Source: CAYLNL01 sp964385175
Lineage (GTDB): Bacteria > Bacteroidota > Bacteroidia > Flavobacteriales > Flavobacteriaceae
Assembly (NCBI GenBank): GCA_964385175.1
Contig: CAYLNL010000001.1
Span: 62,001 to 126,000 of the forward strand
Length of the DNA stretch: 64,000 bases
Direction of reading: 5' to 3'
Shown: positions 36,203-48,839 of the stretch, one piece after another
How positions within the stretch are numbered: the first letter of the stretch is position 1
How the letters are laid out: the number at the start of each line of letters is the position of its first letter
Notes under the pieces: generated by a model
Seen by the model: the letters and a program-made list of their open reading frames with translations, nothing else
Databases searched by the model: none
What the model was told of the DNA's origin: nothing
Position numbers and translations under genes: made by a program

Positions 36203-36230
36203 AAGTCTCCTTTATAAAAACTAAGCGCTG

Positions 36231-36238
36231 CAAAAGTA
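36231..36238 (-). promoter_or_regulatory. -7 element of sucC
   Basis: The minus strand reads TACTTTTG, a full match to TAnnTTTG, 28 bases before the sucC ATG. Confidence 0.5.
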
Positions 36239-36293
36239 GGAAACAGAACGCATACCACCATTAAAAAAACATTCCAACCCAACCTAAAATCCG

Positions 36294-36301
36294 TATTTTT
36301 G
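36294..36301 (+). promoter_or_regulatory. -7 element of the udk-ftsB-mutAB unit
   Basis: TATTTTTG, a full match to TAnnTTTG, 15 bases before the udk ATG at 36317. Confidence 0.55.
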
Positions 36302-36316
36302 TAAAAACAACCACGT

Positions 36317-36925
36317 ATGCTCATTATAGGAATCGCCGGGGGAACCGGCTGCGGGAAAACCACCGTTGTCAGTCAAATCGTCAGCCAGTTGCCAGAAGAC
36401 GAAGTAGCCGTTATTTCACAAGACTCATATTATAATGATACTTCCCACCTTACCTATGAGCAACGGGTGAATATAAACTTTGACCATCCCCGCGCTATTG
36501 ATTTTGAATTGCTTCGTACCAACTTAGAAGAATTAAAAGCCGGGAAACCCATTCACCAACCCGTCTATTCCTTTGTTACCCATAATCGCACCCAGAATAC
36601 CCTCATTATCCATCCCAGGAAAGTTATTATTGTAGAAGGAATTCTTATTTTTACCCATGCAGAGGTGAGAAACTTATTTGATATTAAGATTTTTGTCCAT
36701 ACCGATTCTGATGAACGCCTGGTTCGCCGCATTAAAAGAGATATTAATGAACGAGGGCGAACCATAGATGAGGTGCTCGCCCGCTACCAAAACACCCTGA
36801 AACCCATGCACGAACAATTTATAGAACCCACCAAGGAATATGCAGACCTTATTATCCCTAACAACCGCTATAACACGGTAGCCATAAACATTGTAAAAAC
36901 CATTATAAACGAACGCCTGCTGTAA
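36317..36925 (+). CDS. udk: Uridine kinase
   Basis: The enzyme phosphorylates uridine and cytidine in pyrimidine salvage. The P-loop GIAGGTGCGKTT is at residues 5-16, followed by SQDSYY, NFDHPRAIDF, and the HTDSDERLVRRIKRDINERG region. 202 aa, normal. It is first in a tight unit: ftsB starts 2 bases after its stop. Confidence 0.96.
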   Translation: MLIIGIAGGTGCGKTTVVSQIVSQLPEDEVAVISQDSYYNDTSHLTYEQRVNINFDHPRAIDFELLRTNLEELKAGKPIHQPVYSFVTHNRTQNTLIIHPRKVIIVEGILIFTHAEVRNLFDIKIFVHTDSDERLVRRIKRDINERGRTIDEVLARYQNTLKPMHEQFIEPTKEYADLIIPNNRYNTVAINIVKTIINERLL

Positions 36926-36927
36926 CT

Positions 36928-37253
36928 ATGAAACTTAGGGAATTGAAAAAAAAAAACAAATGGTTCGCCTTTTTCAGCAATAAATATGTCATTATACTCA
37001 TTATTTTCACTGTTTGGATGATTTTTTTCGATGCCAACTCACTCCTCACCCAACGTAAACTCCAGAAAGAAATAGAAACCCTGAAACGACAAAAACAATA
37101 TCTTATGCAAGAACTGGCGAAAGATAAGGAATTGCTGAGAAAACTTAAAAACGAAGTACAATTAGAACGCTTTGCCCGTGAAACCTATTATATGAAAAAA
37201 GCGAATGAAGACATTTATTTAATAGAATTTGAAGACAGCCTAAAAACCAACAA

Positions 37254-37257
<4 letters not shown>
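36928..37257 (+). CDS. ftsB: Septum formation initiator family protein (FtsB/DivIC)
   Basis: A bitopic division protein of the FtsB/DivIC family. It has a short basic cytoplasmic tail, one membrane helix (YVIILIIFTVWMIFF, about residues 19-35), a periplasmic coiled coil (LQKEIETLKRQKQYLMQELA) and the conserved LERFARETYYMKK segment. 109 aa. The first codons contain an A11 run (36946-36956) that keeps frame. Its stop overlaps the next start (ATGATGA), so it is translationally coupled to the mutase gene. Confidence 0.92.
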
Positions 37258-40784
<3,527 letters not shown>

Positions 40785-40906
40785 TTAGTGATAACCCATT
40801 GAAATTATAATAGGCAGATAAATTGTAAACCTAAAAGAAATGTAAGAAGGCTTGTTTGGCTTCTTCTGTAAATCTTAAAACTCCGGGCTTTTGTAATAAA
40901 AATGTC

Positions 40907-41596
40907 TTATTTCAACTCAAAAACAACCTGGATGGTAGCTTTTATTTCGGTTTCCCCAATCGCAATGGTTTCTAAGGAACTGTCTTTCGCAAGACTTGTC
41001 TCTGCAATCCCCGCAGAACGATACATAACCGGCATGGGGGTTATCCCTGCTTCTTCTGAAATATAAATGGCTTTTCCTATAGATTGACTAAGGGCGCCAG
41101 CATATTCCTGGGCTTTTTGCCGGGCATTTGCTACGGCTTTTTTACGGGCTTCGGCTTTGTAAGTTTCTATAGCTGATATTTTAAACTCCATCCCGTCAAT
41201 ACGATTGATACCTGTTTCCAGCAATCCTTGGGTAAAGGTTGAGTACAGGCTCATATCGGTCAATAAAATAGAAAGAGATTGATTGGCCACATAGCTATAT
41301 TTTTTAGTTTGATAGTCGTAGGTTTTATTGAGGTTAATGTAGTCGGTTTTCACATCTTTTTTATCTACCTTCATCTGCTTGCAAAACTTGAGAACGGCAT
41401 CAATCACCACATCGTTCTGGCTTTTTACCTCAGTGGCAGATTTTCCCTGGCTTTCTACCCGTACACTCAACAAAACCCGGTCGGGCATTACTTTCACAAT
41501 CCCTTCTCCCGAAACTGAAACAGACGGGATAGGGCTTTTTTCCTGTGCATACACTACACCGGTTATAAAAATTGCGAGGATGATTATTTTTTTCAT
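40907..41596 (-). CDS. Exported SIMPL (DUF541) domain protein
   Basis: A 229-aa protein with a signal peptide (MKKIIILAIFITGVVYAQ) and the SIMPL fold signature: PSVSVSGEGIVKVMPDRVLL near the N-terminus and KKAVANARQKAQEYAGALSQ in the middle. SIMPL proteins are periplasmic, and some are linked to oxidative stress; no activity is established. It lies 53 bases after the VOC gene on the same strand. Confidence 0.88.
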   Translation of the reverse strand: MKKIIILAIFITGVVYAQEKSPIPSVSVSGEGIVKVMPDRVLLSVRVESQGKSATEVKSQNDVVIDAVLKFCKQMKVDKKDVKTDYINLNKTYDYQTKKYSYVANQSLSILLTDMSLYSTFTQGLLETGINRIDGMEFKISAIETYKAEARKKAVANARQKAQEYAGALSQSIGKAIYISEEAGITPMPVMYRSAGIAETSLAKDSSLETIAIGETEIKATIQVVFELK

Positions 41597-41649
41597 AAGT
41601 AGTATTTTTTAAAGGATTATTTTATTTCTAAAAATCAGGATATTTTTCA

Positions 41650-42072
41650 TCAGGCATTCACTAATTTTTCTATTTCGAACTTCTGCATATTCATAAAAGC
41701 TTGTATTACGCGGGGAGCTTTTTCCGGGTCGGCCATTAATTTAGACAAAATAGCCGGAATTACCTGCCAGGAAACCCCGAATTTATCATCGAGCCAACCA
41801 CACATGCTATACCGCCCATCTTTTCCTAACCGTTCCCAGTAGTAGTCAATCTCCTCTTGTGAGGCGCATTCTATAACAAAAGAAGTAGCGGGTGAAAATG
41901 TATATTTCGGGCCTCCATTTAAACCCATAAAACGGGTTCCATTAATTTCAAAACTTACCACCATGGGATTTTCCTGCAAAATCCTGGAATTTTTGAACAC
42001 TGAACAATAAAAATCAGCAGCTTCTTTGGCATTGTTGTTAAACCATAAGCAAGGATAGACAGAATTTGACAT
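41650..42072 (-). CDS. VOC family protein (PhnB/3-demethylubiquinone methyltransferase-like)
   Basis: A 140-aa protein of the vicinal oxygen chelate superfamily, PhnB-type. Seen: YPCLWFNNNAKEAADFYCSVF at the start, FMGLNGGP, and WLDDKFGVSWQVIP, all usual for the group. Despite the old family name, no methyltransferase activity is implied. The substrate is unknown. It starts 7 bases after the DUF1801 gene, a pairing that suggests cotranscription. Confidence 0.85.
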   Translation of the reverse strand: MSNSVYPCLWFNNNAKEAADFYCSVFKNSRILQENPMVVSFEINGTRFMGLNGGPKYTFSPATSFVIECASQEEIDYYWERLGKDGRYSMCGWLDDKFGVSWQVIPAILSKLMADPEKAPRVIQAFMNMQKFEIEKLVNA

Positions 42073-42079
42073 GTTTTTT

Positions 42080-42436
42080 TTATTTTAAGGTGTTTTCAGT
42101 TAGCTTGAAGGTAACCATTCGCGCAATAAGATTATATGGTATGGGTTTGTGAATTGGAAATTGAACAGAGCCTTTTCCCTGTTTGTAGGGAGCTAACTCC
42201 TGGGCGAATTTTTTATGCCCGGCAGGAGTGGCGTATAAGCCGATATGTTTTTTAAACCCCCCGAAATAAACGAGCGGCTTACCATTTGCTTTGTAGGAAG
42301 GCATCCCGTAAGATATACTTTCTATCGCCTGGGGCGCCTGGGTTTTTATGGTTGCGCGAATTTTTTGTAAGATATCCTGCACCTCGTTCGGAAAAGTATT
42401 TATGTATTCGTCAACAGAGATGGGTTTTTGGTTCAT
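42080..42436 (-). CDS. DUF1801 family protein (YdhG/iron-chaperone-like)
   Basis: A 118-aa protein with the DUF1801 pattern: VDEYINTFPNEVQDILQKIR, ESISYGMPSYK, GKPLVYFGGFKKHIGLY and GKGSVQFPIHKPIP. Relatives include B. subtilis YdhG/Fra, described as iron chaperones; the assignment of that role here is inference. First of a short unit with the VOC gene. Confidence 0.88.
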   Translation of the reverse strand: MNQKPISVDEYINTFPNEVQDILQKIRATIKTQAPQAIESISYGMPSYKANGKPLVYFGGFKKHIGLYATPAGHKKFAQELAPYKQGKGSVQFPIHKPIPYNLIARMVTFKLTENTLK

Positions 42437-42554
42437 GTTTTTTAGGTATTGGAAGCGGGTTGTTTTCTGGCGCTACTACAGGTTGCGTTTCTCAACAAGA
42501 ACACAAAGATACAAAAATGGTTGGAGGAAAAATAAAGGGGTTTACTTTCTCTGT

Positions 42555-45395
42555 TTAAGCATATTTTTTTAATTCTTTCTTCAAAAAGCGGGCGGTGTAG
42601 CTTTTTTTATCGTTTAACAGCTCTTCCGGGGTTCCGCAGGCTACCACAAAACCTCCTTCTTTGCCTCCTTCGTAGCCCATATCTATAATATAATCGGCAA
42701 CCTTTATTACATCCATATTATGTTCAATAATGAGTATGGTGTTTCCCTTGTCGGTAAGTTTACTCAATACATCCAATAGAATATTTATATCTTCAAAATG
42801 AAGCCCGGTGGTGGGTTCATCTAAAATGTAGAAGGTGTTCCCAGTATCTTTTTTAGAGAGTTCCGTGGCTAATTTTATGCGTTGGGCTTCGCCGCCAGAT
42901 AGGGTAGTAGAAGATTGCCCAAGTGAAATGTAGCCAAGCCCTACTTGTTGAAGGGTGTAGATTTTTCGCTGGATGGCGGGGATGTTTTCAAAGAAATGGA
43001 GGGCTTCATCTACCGTCATGTTAAGCACATCAGCGATAGATTTTCCTTTGTAGCGTATCTCCAGGGTTTCCCGGTTGAATCGCTTTCCCTGGCAGGTTTC
43101 ACATTCTATATACACATCGGGCAGAAAATTCATCTCAATGGCGCGTAACCCGCCGCCTTCGCAGGTTTCGCATCGCCCTCCCTTTACATTAAAACTAAAC
43201 CGCCCGGGTTTGTAACCTCGTATCATAGCCTCGGGAGTTTGGGTGAAGAGGTTGCGAATGTCGCTAAAGAGATTGGTGTAGGTAGCAGGGTTAGAGCGGG
43301 GAGTTCTGCCGATGGGCGCCTGGTCTATGGCGATGACTTTGTCTAAATGTTCTATGCCTTTAATAAGCCGGTAAGGCATGGGTTTTTTCAGGGCATTGAA
43401 AAAATGGGCGTTTAATATAGGATAGAGGGTTTCATTAATAAGAGTAGATTTTCCGCTGCCCGATACGCCGGTAACGCAAATAAGGGTTCCGAGGGGGAAA
43501 TGCACATCTATATTTTTAAGGTTATTGCCGCTACAGCCCGCCAGAAAAAGGGTTTTTCCATTGCCTTTACGTCGTTTTTCAGGAGTTTTTATTTCCCGGG
43601 CGCCTTTGAGGTAGTCGGCGGTAAGAGAGGAGTGTGTTTTTAGTTGGCTTAGGGTGCCTTGTGAAATAATTTCACCACCGTGTTTGCCAGCCCCCGGGCC
43701 TATATCAATAATATGGTCAGCATGCTCCATCATTTCCCGGTCATGCTCTACCACCAGAACAGAGTTTCCCATGTCGCGGAGGTTCGCCAGGGATTGTATA
43801 AGGCGCTCATTATCGCGCTGGTGCAGCCCTATGCTCGGCTCGTCTAAAATATACAAGACGCCGGTTAGCTGGGAGCCTATCTGGGTAGCGAGCCGAATGC
43901 GCTGGGCTTCGCCCCCGGAGAGTGATTGGGAGCTTCTGTCAAGGGACAGGTAATCTAACCCTACATTTAGTAAAAATCCTATACGGGCGTTAATTTCCTT
44001 AAGGGCTTCTTCGGCTATTTTAAACTGCCTGGCATCGAGGTATTGGGGTAATTGGCTAAAAAAGCGGGCAAGCTCTTTATTATCCATAGCAGAAAGTTCG
44101 GCTATGTTTTTGCCTTGTATTTTGTAATAGAGCGATTCTTTTCGTAACCGGCTGCCGCTGCATTCCGGGCAGTGTATTTTGTCCATAAAATCGTTGGCCC
44201 ATTTTTTTATGGAAGCGCTGCTGTTTTCCTGGAACTGGCTGTGAACAAAGGTGGCTATACCTTCAAATTGAATGTTGTATTCTCGTGTAACGCCAGCTTC
44301 TTTAGAAAAAAGAGAAAAATTGCGGGCGCCGCCATGAAGAATAACTTCCATAGCTTCGGGAGGGATGTTTTTAATGGGCTCACTGAGTTTAAAGTTGTAG
44401 CATTGGCCTATTGTTTCTAATTGTTTAAACATCCAGGTTTTTTGGTAGGCGCCCAGGGGTGCAATGCCTCCTTTTTCTATGGATAGCGAATCGTCTGGGA
44501 TAATTTTTTTGAGGTTTACCTGGTGAATGTAGCCCAACCCGTTGCAGTGGGGGCACATTCCTTTAGGGGAGTTGAACGAAAAGGTATTGGGCTCGGGGTT
44601 AGGGTAGGAGATGCCGGTAGTGGGGCACATTAAATTGCGGCTAAAGTAGCGAATGCTTTCATTTTCATGGCTCATAACTTTTAGGGTGTCATCGCCATGG
44701 TACATAGCTATGCTAATGGCTTCTGAAAGCTGTTTCTGGTTTTCTTCTGATGTATCTATTTTAAGGCGGTCTATAACAATATCAATATCGTGGGTTTTAT
44801 AACGGTCAACCTTCATACCTTTTTCCAATTCGCGCAGTTGCCCATTGACCGCTACTTTTAAAAATCCTTGTTTGGCTATTTGTTCAAAGAGTTCGCGGTA
44901 GTGCCCCTTGCGGCTTCGCACCACGGGGGCGAGAATGGAGATAGGTTTTTGGGAAAATTCTGCGGTAATGAGCTCTTGTATCTGGGTATCGGTGTAGCTC
45001 ACCATTTTTTCACCGGTGTTATAGCTGTAAGCATCGGCTATGCGGGCGTAGAGCAGGCGAAGAAAATCGTATAATTCGGTAATTGTGCCTACAGTGGACC
45101 GTGGTGAGCGGGAGGTGGTTTTTTGTTCAATGGCAATAACAGGAGAAAGCCCGTCTATTTTATCTACATCGGGGCGCTCCAGTCCACCGAGAAACTGGCG
45201 GGCATAAGCAGAAAGGGTTTCTATATAGCGGCGTTGCCCTTCGGCATAAATGGTATCGAACGCGAGGGACGATTTGCCGCTGCCGGAAAGCCCGGTAATT
45301 ACCACGAGTTTTTCCCTGGGAATGGTGAGGTCTATATTCTTTAGGTTATGAACGCGGGCGCCTTTTATCTCTATGTTTTCTTCAAAGTGAGTCAT
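42555..45395 (-). CDS. uvrA: Excinuclease ABC subunit A
   Basis: UvrA is the damage-sensing ATPase of nucleotide excision repair. Two ABC modules are present: Walker A motifs GLSGSGKSSLAF and GVSGSGKSTLIN, signatures LSGGEAQRIRLA and LSGGEAQRIKLA. The C-terminal zinc finger (CETCEGGG..CETCQG) is complete. The first zinc module reads CPTTG..CPHC, with Thr replacing the second Cys. About 946 aa. I start at ATG 45395, just downstream of a -7 box at 45417-45424; the upstream in-frame start at 45428 would precede the promoter. Confidence 0.96.
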   Translation of the reverse strand: MTHFEENIEIKGARVHNLKNIDLTIPREKLVVITGLSGSGKSSLAFDTIYAEGQRRYIETLSAYARQFLGGLERPDVDKIDGLSPVIAIEQKTTSRSPRSTVGTITELYDFLRLLYARIADAYSYNTGEKMVSYTDTQIQELITAEFSQKPISILAPVVRSRKGHYRELFEQIAKQGFLKVAVNGQLRELEKGMKVDRYKTHDIDIVIDRLKIDTSEENQKQLSEAISIAMYHGDDTLKVMSHENESIRYFSRNLMCPTTGISYPNPEPNTFSFNSPKGMCPHCNGLGYIHQVNLKKIIPDDSLSIEKGGIAPLGAYQKTWMFKQLETIGQCYNFKLSEPIKNIPPEAMEVILHGGARNFSLFSKEAGVTREYNIQFEGIATFVHSQFQENSSASIKKWANDFMDKIHCPECSGSRLRKESLYYKIQGKNIAELSAMDNKELARFFSQLPQYLDARQFKIAEEALKEINARIGFLLNVGLDYLSLDRSSQSLSGGEAQRIRLATQIGSQLTGVLYILDEPSIGLHQRDNERLIQSLANLRDMGNSVLVVEHDREMMEHADHIIDIGPGAGKHGGEIISQGTLSQLKTHSSLTADYLKGAREIKTPEKRRKGNGKTLFLAGCSGNNLKNIDVHFPLGTLICVTGVSGSGKSTLINETLYPILNAHFFNALKKPMPYRLIKGIEHLDKVIAIDQAPIGRTPRSNPATYTNLFSDIRNLFTQTPEAMIRGYKPGRFSFNVKGGRCETCEGGGLRAIEMNFLPDVYIECETCQGKRFNRETLEIRYKGKSIADVLNMTVDEALHFFENIPAIQRKIYTLQQVGLGYISLGQSSTTLSGGEAQRIKLATELSKKDTGNTFYILDEPTTGLHFEDINILLDVLSKLTDKGNTILIIEHNMDVIKVADYIIDMGYEGGKEGGFVVACGTPEELLNDKKSYTARFLKKELKKYA

Positions 45396-45416
45396 CTTTT
45401 CGCATGAGCAAAACGG

Positions 45417-45424
45417 CAAAGATA
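45417..45424 (-). promoter_or_regulatory. -7 element of uvrA
   Basis: The minus strand reads TATCTTTG, a full match to TAnnTTTG, 21 bases before the ATG at 45395. Confidence 0.5.
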
Positions 45425-45483
45425 CCATTTTATAAGGGGAAAAAGGGTAAATTAACCAGGCTTTGTATTGTTAGCTATAAAAT

Positions 45484-45515
45484 TTTGTTTAGAACCAGAC
45501 AAAATACTATATTTG
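45484..45515 (+). promoter_or_regulatory. Promoter of tRNA-His
   Basis: TTTG at 45484-45487, 20 bases, TATATTTG at 45508-45515, then 14 bases to the tRNA. Both elements and spacing match the tRNA-Ser promoter. Confidence 0.7.
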
Positions 45516-45529
45516 CCCTTCCAAAAAAT

Positions 45530-45604
45530 GGTGGTTGTAGTTCAGTTGGTTAGAACGTCTGATTGTGGTTCAGAAGGTCGCCGGTTCGAATCCGGTCTTC
45601 CACC
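45530..45604 (+). tRNA. tRNA-His (anticodon GTG) with two T-T mismatches in the acceptor stem
   Basis: The anticodon stem TCTGA/TCAGA encloses TTGTGGT, giving GTG. D stem GTTC/GAAC and T stem GCCGG/CCGGT are intact. The histidine-specific extra 5' G is encoded at 45530 opposite C at 45604. In the acceptor stem GTGGTTG faces CTTCCAC: pairs 5-68 and 6-67 are T-T, where GTGGAAG would pair perfectly. The rest is sound and it has a good promoter and terminator. Confidence 0.88.
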
Positions 45605-45611
45605 CAATAAA

Positions 45612-45635
45612 AAACCCCCGAAATTTCGGGGGTTT
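45612..45635. terminator. Bidirectional terminator, tRNA-His / M28 peptidase
   Basis: A perfect 24-bp palindrome: AAACCCCCGAAA then TTTCGGGGGTTT. T-rich sequence follows on the plus strand and A-rich sequence precedes it, so it can stop transcription from both convergent genes. Confidence 0.85.
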
Positions 45636-45646
45636 CTTTAAAAAAG

Positions 45647-47200
45647 TTAGTTAGAAATCTTATCTACCTTAATTCGGCTCTTCCGGTTCGCCAGTTCCCA
45701 GGCGGTAAAAAAAACTAACTTCGCCCGGTTCGCCAACAAATCATATTGAATTTTATCAGGCGTATCGGTTACTTTATGATAATCTTCATGTGTTCCATTA
45801 AAATAAAAAATCACAGGGATGTTATTTTTAGCAAAATTATAATGGTCAGAACGGTAGTAAAAACGGTTAGGGTCGTTCTCATCATTATATGTATAGTCTA
45901 ACTCCAACTTCATATATTTTGAGTTAATTTCTTCTGAGAGCGTATGTAGTTCTGTGCTCAACTTATCAGAACCAATTAAATACACATAGTTTCGGCCCCC
46001 TGTTCGGTTAGGGTCTGTGCGCCCAATCATGTCAATATTCAAATCGGCGACAGTGCTTGCAAGAGGAAAAACAGGATGTTGGGTGTAATAATCAGAGCCA
46101 AACAATCCCTTCTCCTCTCCTGTAACATGCAGAAAAACTACGGAACGTTTAGGGCCTTTCCCTTCCGACTGGGCTTTTTTAAAAGCCTCCGCTATTTCCA
46201 TAACAGCTACTGTGCCTGAGCCATCATCGTCTGCCCCGTTAAAAACATCGCCGCTGGCATCTACCCCCACATGGTCTAAGTGGGCGGAGATAATAATATA
46301 TTCCTCCGGTTTTTCTGAACCTTTTATGTAAGCTATAACATTATTTGAGGTTATAGATTCTGTTTCACTCTTAAAATCAACTTTCATAGTAGCGGGAATG
46401 GTCTTTGAAAGAGTTGTTTTCCCGATATTTTTGTCAACCTGCTGCGCCATTTCTGAGTTTATGAAGACATAGAAAAACGCATCTTCTTCTTCATTTTTTA
46501 AACGCATATTATTTCCATGCGAATTTTTTTTCATAAAGTTGAATCGCTGGCTGATGAGGGGAAAATTAGCCTCGTCATAAAACAACAATCCTGCTGCTTT
46601 TTTCTCTTTTGCCAGTTGAATTTTATCGTTTATTGCTTGTCGGAGGTTAGACCATTTGGAAGGCTCTGATGTACCGGTTATAACATACGTGCCGCTTTCA
46701 TTTTTGGGCTCCCCGCCCATTATAAGGATTACCTTTCCGGTTACATCTATATTTTTATAATCAGAATATGCATCGTCTTCAATACCATACCCGGCAAACA
46801 CTATTTCCTGGTAGGTAGCAAGAAATTTATCTGCCGGAGAAAAGGTTACAAACTGTTCTCCCATAGAAAAGTTTTTGCCGTTTAGGGTTATATTTCCATC
46901 GGGATTTCCATAGGAAATGAGGGGTACTGGCTGGAAGTAAGCATTCTTAGCCTGGGTAGGAGGAATTTTAGCATTTTTGTAATAATTTTTTAGAAATTCT
47001 ACTGCCTTTTTTTCACCTTCTTTACCGGTTTCCCTTCCCTGGAATTCATCGGAAGCATATACGTATAGCATTTCCTTCAACTCTGTTTCTGTAATGGTGT
47101 TGGCATACGCAACAGGGTCTGTAATAGTTTTTGTAACGCTCTGTTGGGTAGTATGGCAAGAAAGAGCGCCTGCTATACTCACATAATAAAATAATTTCAT
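45647..47200 (-). CDS. M28 family metallopeptidase lipoprotein with inserted PA domain
   Basis: A 517-aa exported aminopeptidase. The N-terminus MKLFYYVSIAGALSC is a lipoprotein signal with lipobox ALSC. A protease-associated domain (about residues 130-260, GYGIEDDAYSDYKNIDVTGK) precedes the catalytic part: AHLDHVG, NGADDDGSGT, TGEEKGLFGS and NIDMIGR hold the zinc ligands and catalytic Glu. FYYRSDHYNFA carries the last His. It is probably involved in periplasmic peptide use. It has its own -7 element. Confidence 0.92.
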   Translation of the reverse strand: MKLFYYVSIAGALSCHTTQQSVTKTITDPVAYANTITETELKEMLYVYASDEFQGRETGKEGEKKAVEFLKNYYKNAKIPPTQAKNAYFQPVPLISYGNPDGNITLNGKNFSMGEQFVTFSPADKFLATYQEIVFAGYGIEDDAYSDYKNIDVTGKVILIMGGEPKNESGTYVITGTSEPSKWSNLRQAINDKIQLAKEKKAAGLLFYDEANFPLISQRFNFMKKNSHGNNMRLKNEEEDAFFYVFINSEMAQQVDKNIGKTTLSKTIPATMKVDFKSETESITSNNVIAYIKGSEKPEEYIIISAHLDHVGVDASGDVFNGADDDGSGTVAVMEIAEAFKKAQSEGKGPKRSVVFLHVTGEEKGLFGSDYYTQHPVFPLASTVADLNIDMIGRTDPNRTGGRNYVYLIGSDKLSTELHTLSEEINSKYMKLELDYTYNDENDPNRFYYRSDHYNFAKNNIPVIFYFNGTHEDYHKVTDTPDKIQYDLLANRAKLVFFTAWELANRKSRIKVDKISN

Positions 47201-47222
47201 GCGTGTACTATTTAATTTTGGT

Positions 47223-47230
47223 CAAATATA
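47223..47230 (-). promoter_or_regulatory. -7 element of the M28 lipoprotein gene
   Basis: The minus strand reads TATATTTG, a full match to TAnnTTTG, 22 bases before the ATG at 47200. Confidence 0.5.
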
Positions 47231-47274
47231 TTTAAAAAGAAAAGGCATGGTTGTTAGAATATTCTTAAAGTTTC

Positions 47275-48672
47275 TCATTTTACCGAGCCAATCATATCGC
47301 CCGGCTTCACCCATTCATCAAACTCTTCGGCGGTAAGATAACCTAAGCTAAGAGCAGCTTCCCTGAGCGTACTCCCGGTTGCGTGTGCAGTTTTAGCAAT
47401 TTCGGCCGCCTTGTAATATCCTATTTTAGGATTGAGGGCAGTAACCAGCATTAAGCTATTGTTTACCAGCATAGTAATCCTATCGTAGTTGGGAACAATT
47501 CCAGCTGCGCAATGCGCCTCAAAAGAACAACAGGCATCGCCCAACAGCCTGGCAGATTGCAATAGGTTAGCTGCCATAAGCGGCTTAAAAACATTTAGCT
47601 CGTAATGTCCCTGGGCGCCGCCTATGGCGATTGCTACATCGTTCCCCATTACCTGGGCGCATACCATGGTGAGCGCCTCGCATTGGGTGGGGTTTACTTT
47701 TCCGGGCATAATGGAACTTCCCGGTTCATTTTCAGGGATTAGGATTTCGCCTATTCCGCTGCGCGGGCCAGAAGCCATCATTCGGATATCATTGGCTATT
47801 TTATTGAGCGAAACGGCCAGTTGTTTCAGGGCGCCATGAGTTTCTACAAATGCGTCGTGAGCTGCCAAAGCTTCAAATTTATTATCTGCTGAGCGAAACG
47901 GCAACTCTGTAAACCGGGCTATGTATTCTGCTACCCGTTTCGCATAGCCTTTGGGTGTGTTGATTCCTGTTCCTACCGCCGTTCCGCCCAGCGCTAATTC
48001 TGAAAGATGGTCTAAGGTATGGGTAAGCGCTTTGAGCCCGTGATCTAATTGTGAAACATAGCCAGAAAATTCTTGCCCCAGGGTTAACGGGGTAGCATCC
48101 ATGAGGTGGGTTCTGCCTATTTTCACCACATTTTTAAATTCTTCCGATTTTTTCTTCAGTGTGTTTCGCAACTGTGTTACTCCCGGGAAAGTAGCTTTCA
48201 TAAGCGCCTGGTAGGCTGCAATGTGCATGGCTGTAGGAAAAGTGTCGTTAGAAGATTGCGATTTATTCACATCATCATTTGCGTGAAGCGTTAAAGCACC
48301 TTCTCCCAGCGTTTTTCCCTCTAATTGGTGGGCTCTGTTGGCGATAACCTCGTTAACATTCATATTGCTTTGTGTGCCCGAACCGGTTTGCCAGATAACC
48401 AAAGGAAAATGCTCATCTAATGTGCCAGTTAAAATTTCATCGCAAACCCGCGCAATAAGGTCTCGTTTTTCTACGGGTAATGCACCCAGCTCACAATTGG
48501 TATAAGCAGCTGCCTTTTTAAGATGTGCAAACGCATAAATTATTTCTTTAGGCATAGAAGCCGGCGCGCCTATTTTGAAATAATTCCGGGAACGCTCTGT
48601 TTGTGCACCCCACAGCTTATCTGCCGGCACGTGTACCTCGCCCATTGTATCTTTTTCAATTCGGTAATTCAT
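47275..48672 (-). CDS. fumC: Class II fumarate hydratase
   Basis: The iron-independent fumarase of the TCA cycle, a tetramer interconverting fumarate and malate. Visible: RIEKDTMGEVHVPADKLWG start, TGSGTQSNMNVNEV, VKIGRTHLMDATPLTLGQE with the catalytic His, and the superfamily signature GSSIMPGKVNPTQCE. 465 aa, normal. A -7 element lies at 48696-48703, divergent from the small membrane protein gene at 48840. Confidence 0.97.
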   Translation of the reverse strand: MNYRIEKDTMGEVHVPADKLWGAQTERSRNYFKIGAPASMPKEIIYAFAHLKKAAAYTNCELGALPVEKRDLIARVCDEILTGTLDEHFPLVIWQTGSGTQSNMNVNEVIANRAHQLEGKTLGEGALTLHANDDVNKSQSSNDTFPTAMHIAAYQALMKATFPGVTQLRNTLKKKSEEFKNVVKIGRTHLMDATPLTLGQEFSGYVSQLDHGLKALTHTLDHLSELALGGTAVGTGINTPKGYAKRVAEYIARFTELPFRSADNKFEALAAHDAFVETHGALKQLAVSLNKIANDIRMMASGPRSGIGEILIPENEPGSSIMPGKVNPTQCEALTMVCAQVMGNDVAIAIGGAQGHYELNVFKPLMAANLLQSARLLGDACCSFEAHCAAGIVPNYDRITMLVNNSLMLVTALNPKIGYYKAAEIAKTAHATGSTLREAALSLGYLTAEEFDEWVKPGDMIGSVK

Positions 48673-48695
48673 ATAAAGGTTTTTTTTACGAGATG

Positions 48696-48703
48696 CAAAA
48701 ATA
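48696..48703 (-). promoter_or_regulatory. -7 element of fumC
   Basis: The minus strand reads TATTTTTG, a full match to TAnnTTTG, 23 bases before the fumC ATG. Confidence 0.5.
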
Positions 48704-48803
48704 GGTATAATAATACCATATCCCCCAGTCTTATAGAATATAAATGGAGGAGGTCTTGCCTAAATATTTTGAGTGTTGTGTGAAATGCCATTCTAAAAAA
48801 ATG

Positions 48804-48811
48804 TATCTTTG
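48804..48811 (+). promoter_or_regulatory. -7 element of the small membrane protein gene
   Basis: TATCTTTG, a full match to TAnnTTTG, 28 bases before the ATG at 48840. Confidence 0.5.
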
Positions 48812-48839
48812 AAGCCCATTTTGAAATGATGAGTTCACT

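Noticed and set aside
35750..36217. Plus-strand frame of 155 aa opposite sucC
   Set aside because: Antisense to sucC over its full length; no plausible features.
40844..40865. Terminator after the mutase gene
   Set aside because: AAGAAG/CTTCTT is a 6-bp AT-rich stem without a T tract; too weak to call.
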